A stretch of 35,093 bases of DNA from the NCBI RefSeq assembly GCF_000313135.1, contig NW_004457372.1, forward strand, positions 266,084 through 301,176, given 5' to 3'. The position numbers and the translations under genes are program-made. This DNA comes from Acanthamoeba castellanii str. Neff (Eukaryota > Discosea > Longamoebia > Acanthamoebidae). The notes below the pieces were generated by a model, which was given only the letters and a program-made list of their open reading frames with translations, did not search any database and was not told the origin of the DNA. Shown piece by piece: positions 1 through 11,600 of the stretch. Position 1 is the first letter of the stretch. Each line of letters begins with the position of its first letter.

Positions 1-1628
<1,628 letters not shown>

Positions 1629-1755
1629 GCATCTTCGCCGATCGTACCACCATCTCGACGAGATCAACGATTTCCGACTCAATTTTGTAAGTAGAGCACT
1701 CTCAATCGACAGTACAGGACGACCCCAAAGGCACTAGCAGCCATCATATACAATT

Positions 1756-1761
1756 AATAAA
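1756..1761 (+). terminator. AATAAA poly(A) signal of histone H4
   Basis: AATAAA lies about 130 nt after the H4 stop in an AT-rich stretch (1744-1780). With no histone stem-loop seen, this suggests a polyadenylated H4 mRNA. That is inference from sequence only. Confidence 0.55.
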
Positions 1762-1953
1762 ATAAAATTGTACATTCTATATCCTCGATGTCGATGAGTT
1801 CGCAAGAAGACCGTTACGCTTCCACAAAGGGCCGAGAGGCGAAGGAATTTGGGCAAGCTCGCCTTCGCGACGAAGAAAGGAAAGGCGCTTGTGCTCTCCG
1901 TTGCTATTTATTTTCCACATCAATTTCTTTTCACAGCGCAAACCGCTCGGTCT
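1762..1953 (+). promoter_or_regulatory. Upstream region / 5' UTR of the TRAF7 gene
   Basis: No gene is visible. A pyrimidine-rich TTTCTTTTCACAG at about 1924-1936 looks like a 3' splice site just before ATG 1954, so a 5' UTR intron is possible. No TATA box recognised. Confidence 0.35.
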
Positions 1954-4683
1954 ATGGAGAGGACGACGTCGAACAGCAGCAACGGCTCGAAGGATGGCCC
2001 AATGGGACACGATGAGTTGCTGCCCACATCCCTAGCGCGCAAGCAGGGCAGCCATCCTCTTATAACACACATCAGCAATCCGAAGATCGTCAAGGTGGCT
2101 TCGGCAAGCAGCAAAGCGTTAATGATGACCCCACCGATGAGTAGGGAAAGCAGCAGTAGTGGCTTCGGGCGCACACCCACCAACTGGAAGATCGGCAGCT
2201 CGGCTCGGCTTGTACGCCACACGAGCTGCAGAGACGGTGACAGTAGCGATGAGGAAGGCCTTAGCGAGGATGAGGATGAAGATGACGATGCTCCCCTCCT
2301 CTTCGTTTCACCTCCTTCCGATTCGCTTCGATGCGCGCTACACGACGGCCTCCTCGTCGATCCCGTAATCGCGCCCTGCGGCCATTCCTTCTGTCGGGCC
2401 TGCGTAGTGGGACCCAGCAAGCTGGGCTCTCCCGCGGCTTGTCCCGTGGACGGCACCTCGCTCGATGCCGACCGCGTCTTCCCCAATCTGGCCGTCGCGG
2501 GCCAGCTACGCGAGCTCCCCATTCGATGCAGGTACGGCGTCAAGCGACTACTCGCACCATCCGAATCATCATCATCAAATGGCGGCGACGTAGAGGCTCA
2601 TGCTCAGCACGAGCTCGTGCCCGACCCCGACGGCTGCCCCGAGGTGGTGCCCCTCGGCGCGCGGCGGCTGCACGAGGCCGCCTGCCCCTACGCCCCCGCC
2701 CAGTGCCCGTACTGCGACGCGTCGAGCCTCCGCCGCATGACCGTCGCGCAGCACACGCGCACCTGCGCACACATCCCGTGCCCACACCGCGGCGTGGGCT
2801 GCGCGTTCGAGGGCGCCGAGGCCGAGCTCGAGGCCCACCTCCGGGCGTGCGTGTACGAGGGCCTCCGGGGCTTCTTGGCCAAGTACGAGGAGGACCGGGC
2901 CAACCTCGTCCGTCGCCTCCGCGAGCAGCGCCTCGAGAACATGGCCCTGACCGACACCGTCGCCCAGCTCACCACCCGCCTACAGGAGCTCGTCACCACG
3001 CTCGACGCCAAGACCGGTACTTGGTTGGTCGTGCCGTGTCGTTGGTCGTGTTGTGTCGTGTCGTGTCGTGCCATGCGTGTCGTTTCGTGTCGTGTTATGT
3101 TGTGTGTCGTGTATGCTGACTGGTTCGTGTTTTATCAAAAGCGCACTACGATTCGGTGATCCAGCGGCTCACGGACGGCCAGCGCACGAACATCCGCCCA
3201 ATGGGTCCGACCGTGCTGCGGCCGCCCTCGCAGAGCACCGTCATGCCCCCGGCCGTACTCGGCCGATCGGCACCTCCGCCCGAAGGTGTGTGGCCCTCAC
3301 TCTTGCCCTCGGCGTTCTTTGCATATTTGATGCGTCGCCGCCAATGGCTGGGTCGCGTGGGCGCTGGGCTGACTCTGGTCCGGCGCTACAGAGACGGACG
3401 TGGACTCGCACAGCTTCAAGCTGAAGGGCGAGTTCAATGGCCACGACGGCCCCGTCTGGGCGTTGGCGGTCAACAAGAAGCGACAGATGCTCGTCAGCGG
3501 ATCCTCCGACGAGACCATTCGCGTTTGTCCCCTCCCCCCCGTCCCCTCGCTCGTCTTCTCTCTTCTCTGACACACGCACACACCATCGCACACGCACCAC
3601 CGCACACGCCTCGCAACAGATTTGGGACCTCGCGACGTTCAAGACGCGGAACACACTGGTGGGCCACGGCGGAATCGTGCACGCGGTGGTGGTGGTCGGG
3701 CGCAAGCTCATCAGCGGCTCGTCGGACAAGACCATCCGCGTACGACCACCTCTTCACATTTCTCGATCGAAGCAGGCACGCGAGAAAGAAATACCTGACC
3801 TTGTGTGTGTGTGTGTCGTGTGTGTGTGTGTGTGTGTGTCACTCCAGGTGTGGAATCTGAAGACGATGAAGCTCGAGCGCACGATCACGGGCCACGGCAA
3901 CACCATCTGCAAGCTGGTGGTGGAGGGCAACCTCCTCTTCTCCGGCAGCTACACCGAGATCAAGGCACGCCCACTCTCGGATTGTTTCCATAGCGCCGCG
4001 GGGCGTGCCGCCGCCAGCATCGGTCGTCGTCACCGTCGTCGCTAACCGCGCGTCATGCGCGCATTGCGTCGTCTGCAGGTGTGGAACGTGAAGACGTTCG
4101 CCTGCATCGCCACGCTCAAGGGACACAACCACTGGGTGCGCGCGCTCTGCGTATCCAACGGCATCCTCTACAGCGGCTGCCACAACCTCATCAAGGCACC
4201 CCTCCCCGCCCACACTCATATAGTCTTTAATCTTTATCTAAATGTTAAATAGGCGTGTGTTCTATTTATCTAATGTTGTGTACGTAATGCGCCGAAAATG
4301 GCCGGCCATAGGTGTGGGACGTGAGCGCGTTCAGGTGCATCAAGAACCTCACCGGCCACTACGGGAGCATCTACTCCATCGCCGTCGCCGACCGCTACAT
4401 CCTGGCGGGCACCTACGAGAACGCGATCATGGTGTTCGATCTGGACACCTTCGAGTGCGTGCGGGCGCTGGCCGGCCACATGGGCGCCGTCTACGCGGTG
4501 TGCATCCACCAGCGACGCCTCTTCACGGGCTCCTACGACAACCACATCAAGGTGTGGAACCTCGACAACTTCCGGTGCGTGCAGACCCTCAAGCGACACA
4601 CGAGCAGCGTGGAGGCCCTCGTGGTCGACGACGACGGCCTCTACAGCGCCTCCTCCGACAACTCCATCAAGATGTTCAGCTAG
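1954..4683 (+). CDS. TRAF7: TRAF7-type E3 ubiquitin ligase (RING, TRAF zinc finger, coiled coil, WD40)
   Basis: Seven exons: 1954-3016, 3142-3285, 3392-3522, 3620-3739, 3848-3964, 4079-4195, 4312-4683, giving 687 residues against about 670 for human TRAF7. Order of parts: Ser-rich and acidic N-terminus; RING at residues 127-166 (C127, H130, C142, H144, C147, C150, C163, then CPVD); TRAF-type zinc finger about 225-305; short coiled coil about 305-355; seven WD40 repeats from about 405 to the end. In TRAF7 the WD40 propeller binds MEKK3-type kinases and the RING transfers ubiquitin. The first RING ligand pair is C-x2-H instead of C-x2-C. Introns 5 (3965-4078) and 6 (4196-4311) start with GC. 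Exons 4-6 are phase 0 and each holds one propeller blade. The gene converges on the F-box-like gene, 25 bp between stops. Confidence 0.93.
3037..3113. repeat. GTGTC/GTCGT simple repeat inside TRAF7 intron 1
   Basis: Imperfect run of TGTCG/TGTCGTG pentamer-like units within intron 3017-3141. The same motif recurs in many other introns of the window. Confidence 0.8.
3803..3839. repeat. (GT)n tract abutting a 3' splice site, TRAF7 intron 4
   Basis: Nearly pure GT dinucleotides with one TCGTG interruption, ending a few bases before the CAG of exon 5 at 3848. It takes the place of a polypyrimidine tract. Confidence 0.8.
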
Positions 4684-4708
4684 CGATCATCATCATTCAT
4701 CATCATCA

Positions 4709-5395
4709 TCATTGTCTTGTATATTCAAAAGCTTGTAAAGTCAAACACATCAGCTGCATAGATTCCATCTCGCACTTCATTGCGGTCGTGTATCTTCTTC
4801 TTCTTCGTCGTGCTGTACCCGGCCTGGGGACGAGGGTGAGCCAGTGCGAGGCGCGGAACCACAGATGCCAGTGGGGGTCATAGCTGGCCTTGCCCAGGAA
4901 CCGCGCCACCGTCCACCTCTCCGGCGGGAGGAGGTCGCCCGTGACGATCTTCGTGTGGGCGCTCAGCGCCACGATGGCGCCAAAGCTCTTCTCGGTGCTC
5001 TCCCACCGGTACACCGTGAACTGCTCCTTCGCGTTCGAGCTGCGGCTCTGGCCGTGCCGCGGCGCCGCGCGGTACTCGAGCACATAGCCACGCCGGACCG
5101 GAGGGTCATCTTGTTGTTGGCCCAGCGAACTCCGCTCGGTCCACGTGTGGATCGCACCGTCGGGGCTCTTGCGCGCTGCCTCGCGTATCTGGTCGAGCCA
5201 GCGAGTGGCGTAGCACACGGGCCGCACCTGCGCCCGGCGGGCGATGGCGACAACCAGCTCGGGCGGCAGACGCGAGAGAGGGCTGCCATCGTCTCGGGCG
5301 CCTACAAAGAGGAGACGCACTTGGCACCACACCGCGAGTAGCATCTCGCGCTCTCGGGCCTCCGCCTCATCAGCCCCCTTACCTTGCTTCTTCAT
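4709..5395 (-). CDS. Hypothetical protein with F-box-like N-terminal motif
   Basis: Single open frame, 228 residues, from ATG 5395 to TGA at 4709-4711. Residues 38-60 (SPLSRLPPELVVAIARRA) fit the start of an F-box, the Skp1-binding helix of SCF ubiquitin ligases; the preceding LLFVGARDD stretch is seen with such motifs in amoebal proteins. The remainder, rich in W, R and charged residues (EQFTVYRWEST, DPHWHLWFRASHW), matches no family I can name and could be a substrate-binding part. Arg-rich RRRRRR occurs near the C-terminus. An upstream ATG-less extension of the frame reaches 5563 but is low complexity. The stop is 25 bp from the TRAF7 stop, so the 3' UTRs must overlap. F-box call is tentative. 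Confidence 0.6.
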   Translation of the reverse strand: MKKQGKGADEAEAREREMLLAVWCQVRLLFVGARDDGSPLSRLPPELVVAIARRAQVRPVCYATRWLDQIREAARKSPDGAIHTWTERSSLGQQQDDPPVRRGYVLEYRAAPRHGQSRSSNAKEQFTVYRWESTEKSFGAIVALSAHTKIVTGDLLPPERWTVARFLGKASYDPHWHLWFRASHWLTLVPRPGTARRRRRRYTTAMKCEMESMQLMCLTLQAFEYTRQ

Positions 5396-5656
5396 AGTCG
5401 CACTTAAAATTTCGGCAGGCCGCTGGCTTTGGTTGTTGTTCCCTGAAGTCAGCGCGGAGGATTCAACATGGGCTCGCGACGCTGGTACAAGGAAGGAGAT
5501 GATTGCATTGGCTGGAGCAAGTTCAAAAGTGTACACCACTCGCCCTCCGCCACCCCCACCCACACGAGGGGAAGAGAGACGGGCTGAGAGGAGGAAGAAG
5601 CAAGGAGCGGCAGAAGAAGAGCGAAAGAGAAGAGAAGAACGAAGAGGGGATTCTGC
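5396..5656. other. Short intergenic region between F-box-like gene and Furry
   Basis: 261 bp. It holds a long purine tract on the plus strand (about 5569-5655, pyrimidines on the coding strand of both flanking minus genes). It must carry the 3' UTR of Furry and the promoter of the F-box-like gene. No TATA or AATAAA signal seen. Confidence 0.5.
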
Positions 5657-8600
5657 TCACGAAGGCGGTTCTCTCTTGATTTCGGGGAGGGCGGAGATGA
5701 GCTCCCGCTCCTTGGACGTGAGCTGGCGCGCGATGGCCGTGTTCCTGTCCATCTCCTTCTCCAACAGCGACCTCTGCTTCTCCGCCTCCTCCGACTCGTC
5801 GCCCTGTACAACCCACGCACATCTTTAGGAAACGACATGTCGTGTGTGTCGTGTCGTGTGTGGTGTGTCGTGTGTGTCGTGTGTCGACGGGGAGTGGAGG
5901 GGTGGGTACCCCCGAGGGGTCGAAGAAGCCGGTGACAAGCTGTTGGAGGGAGCAGTTGATCTGGTAGAGCCGGAGGAGTTGGTAGTGGAGGCGCACGATG
6001 TTCATGCAAAACTGGACGATCTGGAGGCGCGCGCGCGACGCGTCGGGACCGCCGGTCTGGTCGGGGTCCTTGCTGGGCAGCTTGGCCCGCTTGGCGTCGA
6101 CCTCGGCCTTTTGGTCCAGATAGATCCGCTGCTGCTGGTTGAGGGCCTCCACCAGCTGCGCGCGCTTCTCCGCGAACGTGCGCGAAAAGTTTTCGTTGGC
6201 CTCCACCAGCGACCGGTACTTGGAGCACACGATCGAGAACAGCACCGACCGCGCCTGCTCCATGGGCGCCTGTGTGCGCACACACGCACCACCGCACACG
6301 CACACGCACCACCGCACACACCACATAAGAATGTCGGAATGTCAGCCACGCTTGGAATGTTGACAATTGGGACTGGAATGGAGGGGGAGTGACGGACCTG
6401 GAAGAGGGGCAGGTCGAGGGCGTCGGCCGAGAGGACGGGCGACTGGAGGAGCCGCTTCTCGGCGAGGGTGGGCACGTCGTCCAGGTGCGCCCGGTAGTAC
6501 TCCCGGTAGTCGTGCGTGAACAGGTTCAGCAATTGCCCTGCAACCACCACCACCAACACCACCACCAACACCACCACCACCACCACCACGTGACCAACGG
6601 GTCAAACACAGTCAACGCGTACTCACCAATAATTAGGAGAGGGGGAGCTCATCGTACCGGCGACGGGGAAGATTTCGAAGAGGTCGGCCTCGGAGGCGAA
6701 CCTCCGCTGCTCCGAGAGCTTGCGCCACCTTCGCGACACCGACCGGATGTCCAACGGCAGCCCCTGTGCCCACCGAAAACACCATTCGTCGTTAGGCCGG
6801 TCGTGTTGTTGGTCGGGTCGTTGGTCGTGTCGTGTCGTGCGCTGTAAAGTGCAGTAGGTGGTGGTGGTGGAGGGGGGGCGTACAGCTTCGGCGCTGCCGC
6901 CCAGGGCGGTGATTTCGTCGGATCCGTGGAGGTTGGAACTCTCGGCCGACTCGTCGCTGCTGTCGACAGCGTCGCTTCCCCGTTGTTCGGCCTTGCCGCT
7001 CTTGTCCTTCTTCCCGTTGGCCTCGCCCTTGCCGCTCTTCTCCTTCTCCCGCGGCGACACCTCCGCCTTCTCCAGGTAATCTGATCCACGCGGTGCATGC
7101 GTCACCCTCGCTGTCAGCGGACGCCGTGTGCGTGTGCGTGTGCGTGTGCGGTGGTGCGTGTACCATTCATGTCGATCTCGGCGGGCGGGAATTGAGATCC
7201 GCCGGGTCGTGGCGGCCGCTGGGCCAGCTTGTCGGCGCCTCCGCCGGCTCCGATGCCGCCTCCAAAGACGTTGAACACGTCCTGGAACTCGGTGAGATCG
7301 ATTTCGTCCTCCTCCGAGTCCTCGTGGACCTCGAGCGGACTCTGTGCGCCGGACTCCTCCTCGGCCTCCTCCTCCGGCGAAAGCTTGAGCTGCACCCACA
7401 ACACATTAATTCACATATTCACATTCCAATCATTCATCATCATCACTACCGCCGACTGCGGGGGGGGGGCGCAGGGCGTACCATCCACTCGAAGAACTCG
7501 CGGGAGATGAGGGAGGCCTTCTCCTTCTGATCGGCGGACTTGAGGACCAGCTTGAGGGTGTCCCTCACCCGCGCGTTGCCCTTGTGCACCTGGTTCACGA
7601 ACTGTGTCGAGTGGCACACATTAGAAATTGATCAACACGCCAAGTGAGTCGTGTGTCGTGTCGTGTGTCGTGCGGTGAGAGGGGGGGGGTACCTCGGAGC
7701 GCAGGGCTCGGTAGGGGAGGGGGCGGAAGTTGGTGGTGAAGATCTGGGAGAGGGAGAGCTCGGAGCGGTGCACGATGCACTCGAGCACGCGGAGGGCGTC
7801 CTTCCACAGCGACGAGTTCGCCGTCACGAATCGCGCCAGGCACGACAGCCACTTGGCCAACTGCACGCGTGCACGCGTTCCCAAAAGTAGGCAGCTTGAG
7901 TTTTGTTGCGCAAGCGGCGTGTGTCGTGTGTGTCGTGTGTGTCGTGTGTGTGTCGTGCGTGTGTGTCGTGTGTGTCGTGTGTGTCGTGCGTCGTGCGTGT
8001 GTTCGTGTGTGCGGTAATGCACCTTGGGCTGGGGCAGGATCACGAGGTCGACCTCGGCCGTGAGGTAGCGGAGGAGCACCAGCACCGCCTTGTGATAGCC
8101 CGCCGCCGCCACCGCGCTCCCTCCTGCGTTCGAACGGAAAACATGGCGTGAACATACTACCAACCGCACACACCACCGCACACGCACGCACGCACACGCA
8201 CAACGCGCACACGATCGCTCGGTCGATGACGCACCCTTCCAATTTTCTTCGAGCTTGTCGAGTACGTCGAAGAGGAAGTTGAAGGCGGTGGCGGCGTGGG
8301 TGGGGAAGAAGGCCTCGACGAAGGCCTTGGCCAGCTCGTCGAAGAAGGACTCCATGTTGGGGTACTGCTTCTTGCGGTAGTGCGAGAAGATTTTGCCCAG
8401 CTTGCTCTGCGACGTCGCCAGGCACGCCTCGGCCAGCGCGCCCGCCATCCCGTAGCACTCGTGCGCCGCGTTCTCCTCGCCCACGTGCAGCCCCATGTAC
8501 ACCACCAGGCCCAGCTGCGCACCACCCGCATCACATCGTCAGCGCGACAGCCATGAATAATAACGAATAATAATGAGTAATAAATAGTATTATAACAGCA

Positions 8601-11600
8601 AACATAAAAAAGTAATTTATGTGCGTGTGTGTGGGGAAAGAGGGAGGGGGGGGGTGCGCACGATGTTGGATTGAAGCCGGAGGGGCTCTGGCTCGAACAG
8701 CTTCTCGCTTTGCATGGGGATGAACTTGCTCAGCAGCTGCGAGAAGCAGAGAGAGAGAGAGAGAACCCAGTGATATTAGATAAACGCGATGAGGTGGTGG
8801 TGGAGGAGGTGGTGGTGGTGGTGGTGGTGAGGACGACGACGAGGTGGCGGCGTACCTCGACGGAGGAGGCGAGGGTTTCGACGGAGAGGATGCCGCGGAG
8901 GACGAGCTTCTGGACGCCCTCGAAGGGCGGCTCCCAGCCCTTGGGGCTGTAGGTAAGGAACACGTTCTGGGCGGCGATGTCCGAGAAGCCCTTGAAGCGG
9001 GTGACGATCTTGGTCAGCAGCTTGATGGCCAGGTGGAACTCCTGCTCAAAGTCCGAGTGCAGCAGCGCGATGGCCGCCCAGAAGATCTGCGGGTACAGCC
9101 ACAGCTTGGCCGTGTCCAGCGAATCCACGATCGCCTGACATCACACACACACACAACACACACACAACACACACACAACACACACACAACACACACATAC
9201 ACACCACAAACACACGATTAGCACGCGCGCCGCACACACCACCGCACGCGCACCAGCGCACAAGTGGGGGCGAGGAGGAGTGGTGCGTACCTGGAGGGTG
9301 AGGAGGATTTCGAGGGACACCGACAGATTCTCGGACGTGCGGTCTCCGATGCGGACTAGCATGGACTCGAGCATGTCGATCGGCGTGATCTTGACCTCCT
9401 TGGCGTAGGGCAACAGCGCTCTGTAACGGAATGTTAGCCCCATGTCGTGTGTTGTGTTGGTCGCTGTTGGGTCGGTCGTTGGGTGTGCATACCGGTACAT
9501 CTGGTAGGAGCGGTTGACGAGGTGGAAGGAGGGGCAGGAGATGGCCCAGGTGAGGGCCTCCGTGGCCCACTCCTCGGCGAGGGCGACCTTGGAGCGGGCG
9601 AACACCTTGACCACCTGCTCGGCCAGCCGGATGAGCTCCTTGGACGACGCCAGCTCGACCCGCCGCAGCGAAATGTCTTCGTTGATCCACAGCTGCTTCG
9701 CCTCCCGCATCTTCAGGTACTCCTCCAAGTCCGTCGCCTCCAGGTACTCCTCCAGCTCCTCCGGCCTCTCCTCTGTAAGCACGACACACACGACACACAC
9801 GACACACACGACACACACGACACACACGACACACAACACACGACACACATAAGCACCAATGCGGGACACGAGTGGAAGAGGAGGGATGTGTGCGTGCCTC
9901 GAGACTCGATGTCTTGGACGACGACGGAGTGGATGAGGTTGAGGAGAAGCAGGCGGCAGTGCTCGTAGACCACGCTTTGCGGGTTGTCGAAGCCCATGAA
10001 CACCTGGTGCATGATGACCGACAGGTGGGGCAGGAACTCGTGCGACACCTCGAACGCGAGCTCGGCCAGGAAGATGAGCGCCAGGTGGCCGCGCGCGGGG
10101 GTCGAATAGGCCACGATGTCGGGCATGACCGACGAGAAGGCCGACGGGAGGCCGTTGGAACGAACTGACGACGGCGGGGAGTCGGGCGACTTCTTGCTGT
10201 TGGCCTTGGTCGCCGGCTTGAGCGACGACAGCCGCGCCACGAGCGTGTTGACCGTCACCGCGGGCTTCTCCCGCCCGAACCAAATGATCACCTTCTTCGC
10301 CAGCGTGAGGAATCCCGGGTTTCGCTGCACGCCACGTCATCACATCGTGGTGAGTTTTGACTGTATGCGTGACTGTGTGTGTGTGGCAAGACGGGGCGTC
10401 GGGCCGCGGCAAACCTTCTTGGCGCCCAGGTCGAGGAGGGCGTTGATGACGTTGGAGATGTTCTCCTCCTGGTCGGCGAGGGTGATCCACAGCTGCTGCA
10501 CGTAGAGCGGATGATCGTCGGCGTACTGCAGCGTGATCAACAGCAGATTCTGTGTTTTGTGATTTGTTGCGGTGGTTAGAGATAGAGACTGCCGACATAT
10601 ATAGGCCATCGTCAGCCCGCGCTTTTGATTGACGATTGGGCGCACCTCGAAGATGAGCTCGAGGTTGGGTTGGTAGTTGGGTTCGTGCAGGTTGCGGTTG
10701 AGGCACTGGAGCCAGGGAATGAGGAGGCCCAGCAGCTGCCTCTGGCCCCGCGCCTCGCACATCTCGAGCCGCCGCACCATCTCGACGGTGAAGTCGCACA
10801 CCATGTCCGGGTTCTGGTCGGCCAGCAGCTGCGACAGCTCGTACTGGCTCCGGCGGTAGGTCACGTCGAGGAGCGAGTTGATGGGCAACGGCGAATACCG
10901 GACATTCTCGGGCACCACCAGCTGCAGCAGCTGGATGGCATTCCGCCGCAACGCGATCGCCTGGTTGCCCGCCTGTTCGGTGATGATGATGGTGACGATG
11001 GTGATGACTCGTGAGCCGATGTCGCGAAGAACAAAGAGGGGGGGGGTGCATGAAGGTACCTTGAACACGATCAACAGGAAGAGGACGGGGAGAGGGTGCG
11101 AGACGTCCTGCGACTTGAACAGCTCCACCAGCGCCAGGAAGTAGCCGCGCGACACCGCCGCGTTCGTCGAGTAGCACTGCGACGTCGGGGCGCAGCGGGG
11201 CAGGCGTCAGCTGTGGGCCGTTTCAAGGGGTGTGCGCGTGCGGTGGTTGGTGCGCGTGTGCGTCGACGTACCTGATTGATCGCTGTCTCGAGGAGCTGCG
11301 GGTACTGCTGAGAGTTCTGCAGGAACGCCTCGAGCGCCGTTCGCCCGAGGCTGTGTCGCACGACGCACGACACACACGACACACAAAGTCAGCCGCGGCT
11401 GCTGACAGGTTTGGAGCGTCGGTGGACGTACCCGTGCAGCGCCTTGCGCTCCTTCTGCTCGAGCAGGGAGTTGATCCAGGCGAACACCGACCCGTTGGGA
11501 TGGACGGCCTCCTCGTCGAACACGCGACCCAGCAGGAGCGACGCGGCAGCCGCGCAGGCGTGGCGCTGGAGCACCCACGTCTGGTCGCGCACGCACTTTT

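Larger units (their letters stand above)
5657..9772 (-). other. Exon map of Furry, exons 27-40
   Basis: 9772-9493, 9420-9291, 9134-8856, 8736-8662, 8514-8235, 8123-8023, 7860-7693, 7601-7482, 7389-7164, 7080-6884, 6763-6658, 6537-6398, 6269-5910, 5803-5657 (TGA at 5657-5659). Phase is kept throughout. Exons 35-36 encode acidic, low-complexity sequence (EEEAEEESG, SDESAESS) that probably is a disordered linker before the C-terminal helical part. Confidence 0.75.

Noticed and set aside
1629..1755. Histone-type 3' stem-loop after H4
   Set aside because: No GC-rich 6-bp stem with a 4-nt loop followed by a purine-rich element is present; AATAAA at 1756 is the better end signal.
1849..1953. N-terminal extension of the TRAF7 frame to 1849
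   Set aside because: The frame there begins at TTG, not ATG, and has no similarity; a splice-acceptor-like sequence precedes ATG 1954.
9139..9216. Regular repeats that might suggest a CRISPR array
   Set aside because: Units are 7-15 bp with no unique spacers, and the genome is eukaryotic.
9141..11177. 678-codon minus-strand open frame overlapping Furry
   Set aside because: It is mostly Arg/Pro/Ala/Gly shadow translation of GC-rich Furry exons in another frame plus CA/GT repeats; the Furry frame has conserved sequence and phase-consistent splicing.
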